Shown in pieces: positions 9,040 to 17,714 of a DNA stretch of 64,000 nt. The notes beneath the pieces are model-generated. The model was not told the DNA's origin. It saw nothing but the letters and a program-made list of their open reading frames with translations, and searched no databases. The stretch's first letter is position 1; every line of letters starts with the position of its first letter. Origin of the DNA: JASEGV01 sp947085405. GTDB taxonomy: Bacteria; Bacteroidota; Ignavibacteria; UBA10030; BY39. The stretch is taken from the NCBI GenBank assembly GCA_947085405.1, contig CAMTWO010000009.1, forward strand, positions 7,758-71,757, read 5' to 3'. A program made the translations under genes and the position numbers.

Positions 9040-10224
9040 ATGAAAAAATCTGTAATATCGAATATTACGTTTTGGAAAAGTGTTGGCGCTATTCTGATAG
9101 GATTAGCTCTCTATTCAATAATTGTCCGCTTTGCTTATGGATTGGGTGCCGCAACCAATTTAACCGATGAATTCCCTTGGGGATTATGGATTGGTTTTGA
9201 TATCCTCTGTGGAGTCGGGTTAGCGGCAGGAGGATTTACTCTCTGCGGTTTAGTTTATATTTTTAATATCAAAGAATTCAAACCAATTGTTCGCCCTGCA
9301 ATTTTAACCGCATTTTTGGGTTATTTGCTTGTAGTTTTTGCACTTATGGTTGATTTAGGTCGCCCTGACCGAATTTGGCATGCAATGATTATGTGGAATC
9401 CAAGATCAGTTATGTTTGAAGTTGCCTGGTGTGTAATGCTTTATTCAACTGTTTTAGCATTAGAATTCAGCCCGGCTCTTTTAGAACGATTTAAATGGAA
9501 GACTCCTCTAAAAATTGTTAAAGCTATAACAATACCTTTAGTTATTGCCGGTGTTCTTTTATCTACATTACATCAATCTTCGCTTGGTTCTCTATACCTA
9601 ATCGTTCCCAATAAATTGTACGGATTATGGTATTCCTCTTTGATTCCTGTTTTTTTCTTCCTATCAGCTTTAACCATTGGTTGTGCTATGATTATTATTG
9701 AATCGTACTTAAGTGCACGTGCATTTAAAAAGGAATTGGAATTTCCATTGTTGCTAAGATTAGGCCAAATTATGGTGATGTTAATATTGGTGCAACTTGT
9801 AGTCCGTGCTATCGATTTTACGGATCGTGGTGTGCTGAATTTACTTCTTATCCCGAGAACGGAGACTTATTTATTTTACTTAGAAATTATTTTAGGATTG
9901 ATAATTCCATTAGTATTGCTATCAATAAAAAATATTCGTACAACGAGGGTGGGATTATTTTACGCATCCTTCACGGCAGTTTTGGGTTTTGTTCTGAATA
10001 GGATGAATGTAAGTATCACAGGTATGGAAGCTGGAAGCGGTGTATCATACCTGCCTTCATGGATGGAAGTATTCGTTACAATGGGAATTGTTGCTTTAGG
10101 ATTTGTAGCATTTAGCTTTGCAGTAAAATATTTAAATATTTTCGAAGAACCTGTTAAGGAGGAACACTCAGTTAATGATGTTGTTGCTACGGAAATTAAT
10201 TTTAACACAGCGTTAGAAGATTAA
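9040..10224 (+). CDS. HybB/NrfD-family integral membrane quinone-interacting subunit
   Basis: 394 aa, about ten membrane helices, with family landmarks EFPWGLWIGFDILCGVGLAAGGF, VDLGRPDRIWH and FEVAWCVMLYSTVLALEFSP. It aligns in architecture and length with HybB (about 390 aa). These proteins exchange electrons with the menaquinone pool and pair with a HybA-like FeS protein, encoded just upstream. With the multiheme cytochromes nearby it could form a quinol-oxidising or quinone-reducing module, as in cytochrome-bc-type (Cbc) gene clusters of metal reducers. The direction of electron flow cannot be read from sequence. Confidence 0.9.
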   Translation: MKKSVISNITFWKSVGAILIGLALYSIIVRFAYGLGAATNLTDEFPWGLWIGFDILCGVGLAAGGFTLCGLVYIFNIKEFKPIVRPAILTAFLGYLLVVFALMVDLGRPDRIWHAMIMWNPRSVMFEVAWCVMLYSTVLALEFSPALLERFKWKTPLKIVKAITIPLVIAGVLLSTLHQSSLGSLYLIVPNKLYGLWYSSLIPVFFFLSALTIGCAMIIIESYLSARAFKKELEFPLLLRLGQIMVMLILVQLVVRAIDFTDRGVLNLLLIPRTETYLFYLEIILGLIIPLVLLSIKNIRTTRVGLFYASFTAVLGFVLNRMNVSITGMEAGSGVSYLPSWMEVFVTMGIVALGFVAFSFAVKYLNIFEEPVKEEHSVNDVVATEINFNTALED

Positions 10225-10231
10225 ATGTTTA

Positions 10232-11032
10232 ATGAATAATGAGAAAATAAATATCAACTCAGAATTTGCTTCATCAAATGATGCAAAATGTGTCTGGATG
10301 GCTGCGGGTGTAGTTTCCTATAAGCTTTGTGATTTAGAATTCGAATGCGAACATTGTGCGTACGATAGAATAATTCGTTCTAAAATCTCGAGCGAAATTG
10401 TAAACGGAAACTATAGAACATCGAACAATGAAAAAACGGTGAATTACTCCGACCACGCAAAAATGCTGATTGATAAATTAATAGATTCGGAAATCAATCC
10501 AACATATTATTATTCAAAAAATCACATTTGTTTCTGCAAAGATGAAGATGACGTTGTATTAATCGGTATCGATAATTTGTTAGCAAAAATTCTCACTTAT
10601 CTAACTTGTATTGTCTTAATGCCGATTGGAGAATCGGTGAAGAAACGGAAAAGTTTTTGCTGGTTAGTACAAAAGGGGCGGACTCTTACATTATATTCGC
10701 CGATTGATGGAACCGTCGTTCAAAATAATTCATCGTTATTAAATTCCCCCGACCATATTCGAACAACCGATTTGCAAAAATCGTGGTTAACAAAAATTAA
10801 ACTCAAAAACGATTCGAGGTTACAAGATTTCTACACAGGCGAAGAAGCCAAAGTTTGGTTCCAAAAAGAATTAACGAGAACTAAAGATACTTTCTGCGAG
10901 ATAATCGAGAAGCACAGACCTCCAATATCTTCGACTCAATTTGATGGTGGCATATTCAGCACGTCTTTATCCGAAATCCTACCATACGTTGAATATTGGA
11001 AGTTCCTTAAAAACCTCTGCTTTCTTAAATAA
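10232..11032 (+). CDS. GcvH-like protein with N-terminal cysteine motif
   Basis: 266 aa, starting 7 bp after the HybB stop. The N-terminal block CVWMAAGVVSYKLCDLEFECEHCAYD (about residues 20-45; Cys at four positions including CxxC) is a known companion of GcvH-like proteins in anaerobes, and a partial GcvH-like barrel follows (MPIGESVKKRKSF, YSPIDGTVVQNNSSLL, LQKSWLTKI). No clear lipoyl-lysine motif. It ends with FDGG-I, like the first GcvH-like protein of the operon (LHDGGLP), supporting a paralogous pair. Possible metal or redox binding at the cysteines; function unknown. Confidence 0.65.
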   Translation: MNNEKININSEFASSNDAKCVWMAAGVVSYKLCDLEFECEHCAYDRIIRSKISSEIVNGNYRTSNNEKTVNYSDHAKMLIDKLIDSEINPTYYYSKNHICFCKDEDDVVLIGIDNLLAKILTYLTCIVLMPIGESVKKRKSFCWLVQKGRTLTLYSPIDGTVVQNNSSLLNSPDHIRTTDLQKSWLTKIKLKNDSRLQDFYTGEEAKVWFQKELTRTKDTFCEIIEKHRPPISSTQFDGGIFSTSLSEILPYVEYWKFLKNLCFLK

Positions 11033-11057
11033 ACTATTATTGATTTGTAAATTGTTG

Positions 11058-11090
11058 AAAAATTCCACAAATTACTGTGGAATTTTTTTT
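11058..11090 (+). terminator. Rho-independent terminator ending the HybA/HybB operon
   Basis: 12-bp stem AAAAATTCCACA / TGTGGAATTTTT with a 6-nt loop and a continuing T run. It sits between the second GcvH-like gene and the sensor kinase gene and argues against a kinase start at the GTG (11077) that lies inside the stem. Confidence 0.85.
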
Positions 11091-11115
11091 GTATTTTATA
11101 AAAAATGTGGTAACT

Positions 11116-12717
11116 ATGAAAACTTTATTTAACACTATCTCATTTCGGCTGTTCTTGACATTGCTTTTCGTGATGGGCATTTTATTAGGGGCTTATATTT
11201 ACTTTACTCTCCAATCCCAAGAAGAACACATGCTCACCGGTATGAAGATAAATTCAAGCCGGCTCAGCGATTTTATCAAAGGTTCAACCCGATACGGGAT
11301 GCTGCTAAATCGACGCGAAGATACGCATCAAATTATTAACCGCCTTGGTATTGAACCGGGGATCGAAGTAATACGTGTTTTTAATAAAAAAGGGGAGATA
11401 ATGTTTTCGAGTAACAAGGAAGAAATCGGAACGAGTGTTGATATGACTGCCGAAGCATGTTACGTTTGCCATGCTGCTGAAAAACCGATTGAGTCAGTTC
11501 CTGAAAAAAGTCGCGCCCGTATAGTTACACGTCCCGACGGCCACCGCTCGTTAGGTTTAATCAATCCTATAAAAAACGAAGTAGATTGTTCTACTGCCGA
11601 CTGTCATGCCCATCCTACGGATATTAAAGTATTAGGTGTGCTTGATATTAAAATGTCGCTCGACCAACTCGATCAAAACATCGAAGAGGCACAGGATCAG
11701 GTATTTGCTTTCTCAATTATTATCATATTTTTGATAAACATTGTGTCTGCTATATTTATAAGGCAATTAGTTCACAAACCAGTTCATCAATTAATAGATG
11801 GAGCGAAAGCAATTTCAGAAAAAAATCTGAATTATAAAATTCCCATCACTTCAAAAACGGAAATCGGAGAACTCGCCGATGCGTTTAACGATATGACTGA
11901 TAAATTGAAAAGAGCTTACGACGAAATTAAAGACTGGTCGATAAGCCTCGAAAATAAAGTCGATGAAAAAACAGACGAATTAAAACGTGCTCATGCCCAT
12001 CTGATTCAAATCGAAAAAATGGCATCGCTTGGGCAGCTTTCTGCAACGGTAGCTCACGAACTTAACAATCCGCTCGAAGGTATCATAACTCTTACAAAAC
12101 TTCAGGTGAAAAGATTGAATAAAGATAATTTGAAAAAAGATGATTATGAAAACATTATGAAAGATTTAAATTTTGTTGCTGAAGAATCACTGCGGTGCGG
12201 TAACATTGTTAAAAACCTTCTTTTATTTTCGAGACAGCAAGTTGAAGAATTTAAAGAGGCAAACCTCGAACAGATAACCGAGCGAAGTATCATGTTGATT
12301 GCTCACCACATGCAGATGCACAACATTCAATTAGTCCGCGATTTTAAATTAACAAACCCAATCATCTTTTGTAGTGCTGCACAAATCCAACAGGCAACAA
12401 TTGCATTGATGATTAATTCGATTGAAGCGATGCCAAGTGGCGGAACTTTAACAATTAAAATGTTCGATACCGATGCCGATAATGTCTCCATTCAAATTAA
12501 CGATACAGGCCACGGGATACAGAGTGAAATACAGGCACAAATATTTGAACCATTCTTTACAACAAAAGAAGATGGCAAAGGTGTGGGATTAGGACTTTCA
12601 GTAGTTTATGGGATCGTAAACGCACACAAAGGCAAAATAACTGTTGACTCAATTGTCGGACAAGGAACAACATTTAATATTGTGTTGCCTCGTAAAAACA
12701 TTAATCTACAAACATAA
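11116..12717 (+). CDS. Histidine kinase with c-type heme motifs in periplasmic sensor
   Basis: Membrane sensor kinase, 533 aa from ATG 11116 (the longer frame begins in the terminator stem). Order: TM1 (about 11-31), periplasmic sensor (about 32-194), TM2 (about 195-215), HAMP (216-270), coiled linker, HisKA with phospho-acceptor His314 in VAHELNNPLEG, and HATPase_c with NDTGHGI and GVGLGLSVV. The sensor contains CYVCH (Cys115, Cys118, His119) and CSTADCH (Cys158, Cys163, His164), i.e. one CxxCH and one CX4CH heme-attachment motif. It could therefore sense redox state or a ligand through covalently bound heme. The gene sits 17 bp before the response regulator gene. Confidence 0.9.
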   Translation: MKTLFNTISFRLFLTLLFVMGILLGAYIYFTLQSQEEHMLTGMKINSSRLSDFIKGSTRYGMLLNRREDTHQIINRLGIEPGIEVIRVFNKKGEIMFSSNKEEIGTSVDMTAEACYVCHAAEKPIESVPEKSRARIVTRPDGHRSLGLINPIKNEVDCSTADCHAHPTDIKVLGVLDIKMSLDQLDQNIEEAQDQVFAFSIIIIFLINIVSAIFIRQLVHKPVHQLIDGAKAISEKNLNYKIPITSKTEIGELADAFNDMTDKLKRAYDEIKDWSISLENKVDEKTDELKRAHAHLIQIEKMASLGQLSATVAHELNNPLEGIITLTKLQVKRLNKDNLKKDDYENIMKDLNFVAEESLRCGNIVKNLLLFSRQQVEEFKEANLEQITERSIMLIAHHMQMHNIQLVRDFKLTNPIIFCSAAQIQQATIALMINSIEAMPSGGTLTIKMFDTDADNVSIQINDTGHGIQSEIQAQIFEPFFTTKEDGKGVGLGLSVVYGIVNAHKGKITVDSIVGQGTTFNIVLPRKNINLQT

Positions 12718-12734
12718 AAATACAGGGTAAGTTT

Positions 12735-14084
12735 ATGAACAATAAAAATTATGGAATATTGATAGTTGATGATGAGAAAATCGTAAGGGAATCGCTTTAT
12801 AAATGGTTTCTTGAGGATGGATACCGTGTTGATACGGCTGAGAATGCTGCCGAGGCATTACGAAAACTTCAGTCGGCAACTTTCGATATTGCATTTGTAG
12901 ATATCAAAATGCCCGGCATGGATGGTTTAGAGTTACAACGTCACCTGAAAGATATCGATAAATCGCTGACGGTTATTATTATTACTGCCTTCGCATCTGT
13001 CGATTCGGCTGTGCGGGCATTGAAGGACGGTGCTTACGATTATGTAACCAAACCGATTGACCCCGACGAACTAACACACATAGTGAACAATATCATAAAT
13101 CAGAAAAAGTTGTTAACCGAAAACATACAACTGCGTGAAAAAATAGACGAGTTAACGCAATTCGATGAAATTGTAGGCGATAGTTTACAAATAAAGAAGG
13201 TGTTTGAGTTGATCTCAACAGTAGCTAAAACCGATACAACAGTGTTAATCCGTGGCGAAAGCGGAACAGGCAAAGAACTCGTTGCGCGTGCAATTCATAC
13301 CCATAGTTCACGAAAATATTTCCCAATTATCCCTGTCAATTGTGGGGCTATAAATGATAATCTATTAGAGAGCGAATTATTCGGACACGAAAAGGGTGCC
13401 TTTACGGGAGCTCAATACCGCCGTAAGGGAAAGTTTGAAATGGCTGATGGCGGCTCGATATTTTTTGATGAAATCGGTTGTGTAAGCGAACGGCTTCAGG
13501 TCGATTTGCTACGGGTTCTCGAAGCTAAACAATTCACACGGGTCGGTGGCGAACAAGTGATTAATGTGGATGTTCGTGTCATTTGTGCTACTAATAAAGA
13601 TTTAGAATTGGCTGTTAAAGAAGGAAAGTTCCGTGAAGATTTATATTACAGGTTGAATGTGTTCACAATTTTCCTTCCACCGCTCAGAGAAAGAAAAAGC
13701 GATATTCCCCAGCTTGCAAATCACTTTATGAAAAAATTTTCGCAAGTTATGAATAAGCCGGTAACTCAAATCGACCCGGAAGCAATGGATGTTTTAGTGC
13801 GATACGATTGGCCCGGGAACATTCGTGAACTGGCAAATGCTATTGAGCGTGCAATGGTGGTAGGTAAACCGCCACAAATAAGTAAGGAAGATTTACCTTT
13901 CCAGTTGATAAATACAAATGGTATCAAACCGGCTTCAGACTCAATCGAAGAAATCGAAAAAATCCACATTTTGAAAATTCTTAATCAATACAATTGGAAC
14001 ATCTCTAAATCTGCTGAAGTCCTCGATATCGACAGAGCAACTTTATACAACAAAATAAATAAATATAACCTGAAGAACCGGTAA
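12735..14084 (+). CDS. Sigma54-dependent NtrC-family response regulator
   Basis: 449 aa: receiver domain (phospho-acceptor Asp56 in FVDIKMPG), AAA+ sigma54 activator domain with Walker A GESGTGKE, the sigma54-contacting GAFTGA loop and FDEIG, and a C-terminal Fis-type helix-turn-helix (WNISKSAEVLDIDRATLYNKINKY). Complete family length. Cognate partner of the heme-motif kinase. Likely targets are -24/-12 promoters of the respiratory block, such as the candidate at 7463. Confidence 0.95.
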   Translation: MNNKNYGILIVDDEKIVRESLYKWFLEDGYRVDTAENAAEALRKLQSATFDIAFVDIKMPGMDGLELQRHLKDIDKSLTVIIITAFASVDSAVRALKDGAYDYVTKPIDPDELTHIVNNIINQKKLLTENIQLREKIDELTQFDEIVGDSLQIKKVFELISTVAKTDTTVLIRGESGTGKELVARAIHTHSSRKYFPIIPVNCGAINDNLLESELFGHEKGAFTGAQYRRKGKFEMADGGSIFFDEIGCVSERLQVDLLRVLEAKQFTRVGGEQVINVDVRVICATNKDLELAVKEGKFREDLYYRLNVFTIFLPPLRERKSDIPQLANHFMKKFSQVMNKPVTQIDPEAMDVLVRYDWPGNIRELANAIERAMVVGKPPQISKEDLPFQLINTNGIKPASDSIEEIEKIHILKILNQYNWNISKSAEVLDIDRATLYNKINKYNLKNR

Positions 14085-14087
14085 TCG

Positions 14088-14606
14088 ATGTTCATCGAAA
14101 TTTTAGGTGCCCGGAATTTTGAGAAATTAGATGTTGGGTTACTCTGTAAAGATGTAAAATCAGCATTCAATTTAGATGTAGCGTTTAGAAAAACGGTTAT
14201 AGATTTTGGCGCCACTTTCGATGCAAACCGCATTCAATACAACTCAACCCAAATTCTTCATCTACTGCTCAATAGCGGTAAAATACAAAACAATTCCAAA
14301 GCAATTATTTTAACCGATTTAGATCTGTTTGTTCCTATATTAACTTATGTTTTCGGTGAAGCCGAATTAAATGGCAGGACGGCGATTGCATCGTCGCATC
14401 GACTTCACAACGAATATTACGGTTTACCCAAAAACGAACAACTTCTTCAAACAAGGATTACCAAAGAAATTATACACGAACTTGGGCATACTTTCGGCTT
14501 GATTCATTGCAAAGATTATAAATGTGTGATGCACTCCTCCACGTATGTAGAGGACATAGACTTAAAGGAAGCAAGTTTGTGTATTAGTTGTAAAGTAAAT
14601 TTTTGA
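14088..14606 (+). CDS. amzA: Archaemetzincin-type zinc metallopeptidase
   Basis: 172 aa, 3 bp after the response regulator stop. It carries the family zinc motif HELGHTFGLIHC, then C-V-M four residues on (KDYKCVM), and a downstream C-x2-C (CISC), matching the double-zinc archaemetzincin pattern HExxHxxGxxH-C-x4-C-x-M...C-x2-C. Soluble cytoplasmic protease of unknown physiological substrate. Its place inside a respiratory operon, between the two-component system and the NapC-like gene, is curious. Confidence 0.88.
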   Translation: MFIEILGARNFEKLDVGLLCKDVKSAFNLDVAFRKTVIDFGATFDANRIQYNSTQILHLLLNSGKIQNNSKAIILTDLDLFVPILTYVFGEAELNGRTAIASSHRLHNEYYGLPKNEQLLQTRITKEIIHELGHTFGLIHCKDYKCVMHSSTYVEDIDLKEASLCISCKVNF

Positions 14607-14654
14607 TTACGATTAAATTTTGTATATTCCACCATCAAAAAAAAGGAATATTCT

Positions 14655-16145
14655 ATGGCAAAAAAATTTCCGGATACGTTCTATAATCCAATAAGTATTA
14701 TTGGCACGGTTATTTCTTTAATAACGTTTATTGCGTTTATATTTTTATTTCTCGTTGGAATCTTCGTTCCATCAACACCCGTATATTTCGGTATTGTAAC
14801 GTTTATAATACTTCCATTCTTTTTAATAAGCGGTTTGTTGATGATTATTATTGGAATAATTTTCGAAAGACGACGAAGAATCAGAGGAGGTGAAGTCCGG
14901 CATTTCATTAGCGTAGATTTTAACAACCCACGCCACAGGAGGGGGACATTTATTTTCATCATAGTAGTGGTTGTGTTTATGCTTTCCAGCGCGTTTGGCA
15001 GTTATCAGGCATTTGAATATTCAGAATCGGTAGAGTTCTGCGGTAAAGTGTGCCACGAAGTGATGGAACCAGAATATTCAGCTTATCAAACATCGCCGCA
15101 CGCACGAGTCAAATGCGCCGAGTGCCATATCGGGGAAGGAGCCGACTGGTTTGTAAAATCGAAAATATCAGGCGCCTATCAGGTTTATTCTGTTTTATTC
15201 AATAAATATTCGAAACCAATTTCAACCCCTATTAAAGATTTGCGTCCGGCTCAGGAAACCTGTGAGCGATGCCATTGGCCCCAGTATTTTTTCACTGAAT
15301 CGAAAAAACAAAAAACTTATTTTAAAAAAGACGAGGCAAATACACCATGGACTATTTCGTTGCTTATGAAAATAGGCGGCGGCTCTCCCGAAATGGGACC
15401 GACCGCCGGTATTCACTGGCATATGAACATTATGCAAGATATTGAATATATAGCGAACGACGCTGCACGGCAGGAGATTGTTTATGTGAAAACCACTGAT
15501 CATCAAAATAATGTAACCGAATATTTCTCAACCGATAATCCGCTTTCGCATACCGAGATTGATGCACGCCAAAAATTTAAGGTCGATTGCATAGATTGTC
15601 ATAACCGCCCTTCTCACGTTTATAAACCTCCGACATCGGCAGTCGATTTAGCTATGTATTTAAAACACATCGACCCAACACTTCCATATATTAAAAAAGT
15701 AGCGGTAGAAGCCCTTTCGTATAATTATTCTACAAAAGAGAAGGCAATTGATAGCATACGTTATGTAATTGAAAATTATTATGGGAATGAATACAAAGAC
15801 ATTGCTGCCACTCGCACAGAGACAATTAAAAAAGCAGTTTTAGAAGTTCAAAAAATTTATTCACGCAATTTCTATCCTTCGATGCAAGTTACTTGGAGAG
15901 CTTATCCCGAAAATATCAGCCACATGAATAATCCCGGCTGCTTCCGCTGTCATAACGGAAAACTTGTCAGTCCATTAGGAAAACCAATCATTAAAGATTG
16001 CAACAGTTGCCACACGATTTTATATCAAGGTTCTGAATTATCTCCGAAAACACTCACGACTACAGGATTAGAATTCCAGCATCCTGAAGATATCGGCGAC
16101 GAGTGGAAAACAACTAACTGTAACGAATGCCATACCGGCGAATAA
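14655..16145 (+). CDS. NapC/NirT-like membrane multiheme cytochrome c (7 hemes)
   Basis: 496 aa with three N-terminal membrane segments; the third leads into the NapC-like quinol dehydrogenase start SVEFCGKVCHEVMEPEY. Heme motifs: one CX3CH (CGKVCH, as in the first heme of this family) and six CxxCH (CAECH, CERCH, CIDCH, CFRCH, CNSCH, CNECH). The usual NapC is about 200 aa, so this is an extended form with a C-terminal multiheme domain. It opens a four-gene run with Rieske, cytochrome b and an 11-heme cytochrome, suggesting a quinol:cytochrome c oxidoreductase in which multiheme proteins replace cytochrome c1/f. Confidence 0.9.
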   Translation: MAKKFPDTFYNPISIIGTVISLITFIAFIFLFLVGIFVPSTPVYFGIVTFIILPFFLISGLLMIIIGIIFERRRRIRGGEVRHFISVDFNNPRHRRGTFIFIIVVVVFMLSSAFGSYQAFEYSESVEFCGKVCHEVMEPEYSAYQTSPHARVKCAECHIGEGADWFVKSKISGAYQVYSVLFNKYSKPISTPIKDLRPAQETCERCHWPQYFFTESKKQKTYFKKDEANTPWTISLLMKIGGGSPEMGPTAGIHWHMNIMQDIEYIANDAARQEIVYVKTTDHQNNVTEYFSTDNPLSHTEIDARQKFKVDCIDCHNRPSHVYKPPTSAVDLAMYLKHIDPTLPYIKKVAVEALSYNYSTKEKAIDSIRYVIENYYGNEYKDIAATRTETIKKAVLEVQKIYSRNFYPSMQVTWRAYPENISHMNNPGCFRCHNGKLVSPLGKPIIKDCNSCHTILYQGSELSPKTLTTTGLEFQHPEDIGDEWKTTNCNECHTGE

Positions 16146-16160
16146 TTGAGAGGATAAAAA

Positions 16161-16595
16161 ATGGAAGTTGACCAAAACAAACGAAAATTTCTAAAATATG
16201 TTTTAGGTGGCTCGTTAACGGCACTTGCGGCGATGATATTTTATCCGATCGTTGAATATTTGAAACCGCCTAAAACAAAATCGACTGAAGTATCTTCTGT
16301 AAAAATTGGTAAGGTAAACGAGATACCTAACGATAGCAGTTTAATGTTCAGGTTCGGCACTAAACCGGGAATCTTGGTTCGAACTCAGAACGGCGAATTC
16401 AGAGCATTCGAAGCTACCTGCACACATCTCGATTGTACAGTTCAGTTTAAACAAGAAATGGGTGTTATTTGGTGCGCTTGCCACAATGGTAAATTCGATT
16501 TGTATGGAAGAAATATTTCGGGACCACCTCCACGCCCTCTGACCCCATATAAAGTTAATATTCAAGGTGAAGATATTTTCGTCTCCAAAATTTGA
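16161..16595 (+). CDS. Rieske [2Fe-2S] protein of bc/b6f-type complex
   Basis: 144 aa. N-terminal membrane anchor with basic pair NKRKFLKYVLGG (Tat-like, KR instead of RR), then the Rieske cluster motifs CTHLDC and CACHNGKFD with the Pro loop GPPPRPL. Immediately followed (12 bp) by the cytochrome b gene. Transfers electrons from quinol to the complex's cytochrome c component. Confidence 0.95.
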   Translation: MEVDQNKRKFLKYVLGGSLTALAAMIFYPIVEYLKPPKTKSTEVSSVKIGKVNEIPNDSSLMFRFGTKPGILVRTQNGEFRAFEATCTHLDCTVQFKQEMGVIWCACHNGKFDLYGRNISGPPPRPLTPYKVNIQGEDIFVSKI

Positions 16596-16607
16596 TAAGG
16601 GATTATT

Positions 16608-17690
16608 ATGAAAAAAAACTATTGGAAAAGGTTTTATAATTGGTTCGATGAGCGAATCCAATTTGAAGATATAATTCAATTTGCTGCAAAAAAATATGTT
16701 CCTGTTCACAGCCACTCTATCTGGTATTACTTCGGAGGTGTTACACTTTTCCTTTTCATCATTCAAGTTGTAACAGGGATTCTGCTTTTACTTTACTACA
16801 AAGGGAGTGAAGATTTAGCATTTGAAAGTATCCAATACATAATGACCGAAGTACAATTCGGGTGGCTAATTCGTTCTGTCCACAGTTGGTCAGCTAACCT
16901 TATGGTTTTGGCTGCTTTTATTCACATGTTCAGTGTTTATTTTACTCGTGCTTACCGCAAACCACGCGAAATCACTTGGGTAACCGGGATGCTGATGTTG
17001 TTTTTAGCGATGGGATTCGGGTTTAGCGGTTATTTGCTGCCTTGGAACGAACTCGCTTTTTTTGCAACGAAAGTCGGAACTGATATAGCCGGAGTGATAC
17101 CAGTAATCGGGAAGCCGATGCTTGAATTTTTGCGCGGAGGCGAAGATGTTACAGGAGCAACACTTTCAAGATTTTTTGGATTTCACGTTGCAGTTATGCC
17201 GGCAATTTTCACCGTGCTCTTAGGGATACACCTGATTCTTGTTCAACGACAAGGAATGAGTGAGCCCATAGGATATGAGGACAAACCTGTGAACGAAAAA
17301 AAGACGATGCCTTTTTTCCCCAATTTTTTACTTCGCGATTTATTATTTTGGCTGATAGTTTTAAATATTGTGGCTCTGCTTGCTGTATTGTTCCCTTGGG
17401 AGTTAGGTGTTAAAGCCGACCCGTTTGCACCCGCTCCCGCCGGCATTAAACCCGAGTGGTATTTCATGTTTATGTTTCAGACTTTGAAATATATTCCGGC
17501 GCATGTATTATTCATTGATGGGGAAGTGTTGGGAGTTCTGTTATTCAGCGCTGCTGGTTTACTTTGGACATTAGTTCCTTTTTGGGATCGCAAAACTCTT
17601 CGCGGCGAAAAAACCAGATTTATTAATTATCTCGGTATTTTTGCGATAGTGTATATAATTTTACTCACTGTACTTGGCTATTTAGAATAA
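16608..17690 (+). CDS. Cytochrome b of bc/b6f-type complex (fused b6-IV form)
   Basis: 360 aa. Heme ligands: HSWSANLMVLAAFIH (HX13H) on one helix and HVAVMPAIFTVLLGIH (HX14H) on the other; HX14H spacing is typical of b6-type proteins. The quinol-oxidation motif PEWYFM is present in the subunit-IV-like C-terminal part, which is fused to the b6-like part here. Total length is about that of b6 plus a shortened subunit IV. No cytochrome c1 or f gene is adjacent; the 7-heme and 11-heme cytochromes on either side are the likely acceptors. Confidence 0.95.
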   Translation: MKKNYWKRFYNWFDERIQFEDIIQFAAKKYVPVHSHSIWYYFGGVTLFLFIIQVVTGILLLLYYKGSEDLAFESIQYIMTEVQFGWLIRSVHSWSANLMVLAAFIHMFSVYFTRAYRKPREITWVTGMLMLFLAMGFGFSGYLLPWNELAFFATKVGTDIAGVIPVIGKPMLEFLRGGEDVTGATLSRFFGFHVAVMPAIFTVLLGIHLILVQRQGMSEPIGYEDKPVNEKKTMPFFPNFLLRDLLFWLIVLNIVALLAVLFPWELGVKADPFAPAPAGIKPEWYFMFMFQTLKYIPAHVLFIDGEVLGVLLFSAAGLLWTLVPFWDRKTLRGEKTRFINYLGIFAIVYIILLTVLGYLE

Positions 17691-17714
17691 ACGTGAATTC
17701 ATTTAAGGACTGTT

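Noticed and set aside
11077..11115. GTG start at 11077 for the histidine kinase, giving 13 extra residues
   Set aside because: It lies within the stem of a strong terminator, and the ATG at 11116 gives a normal TM1 start.
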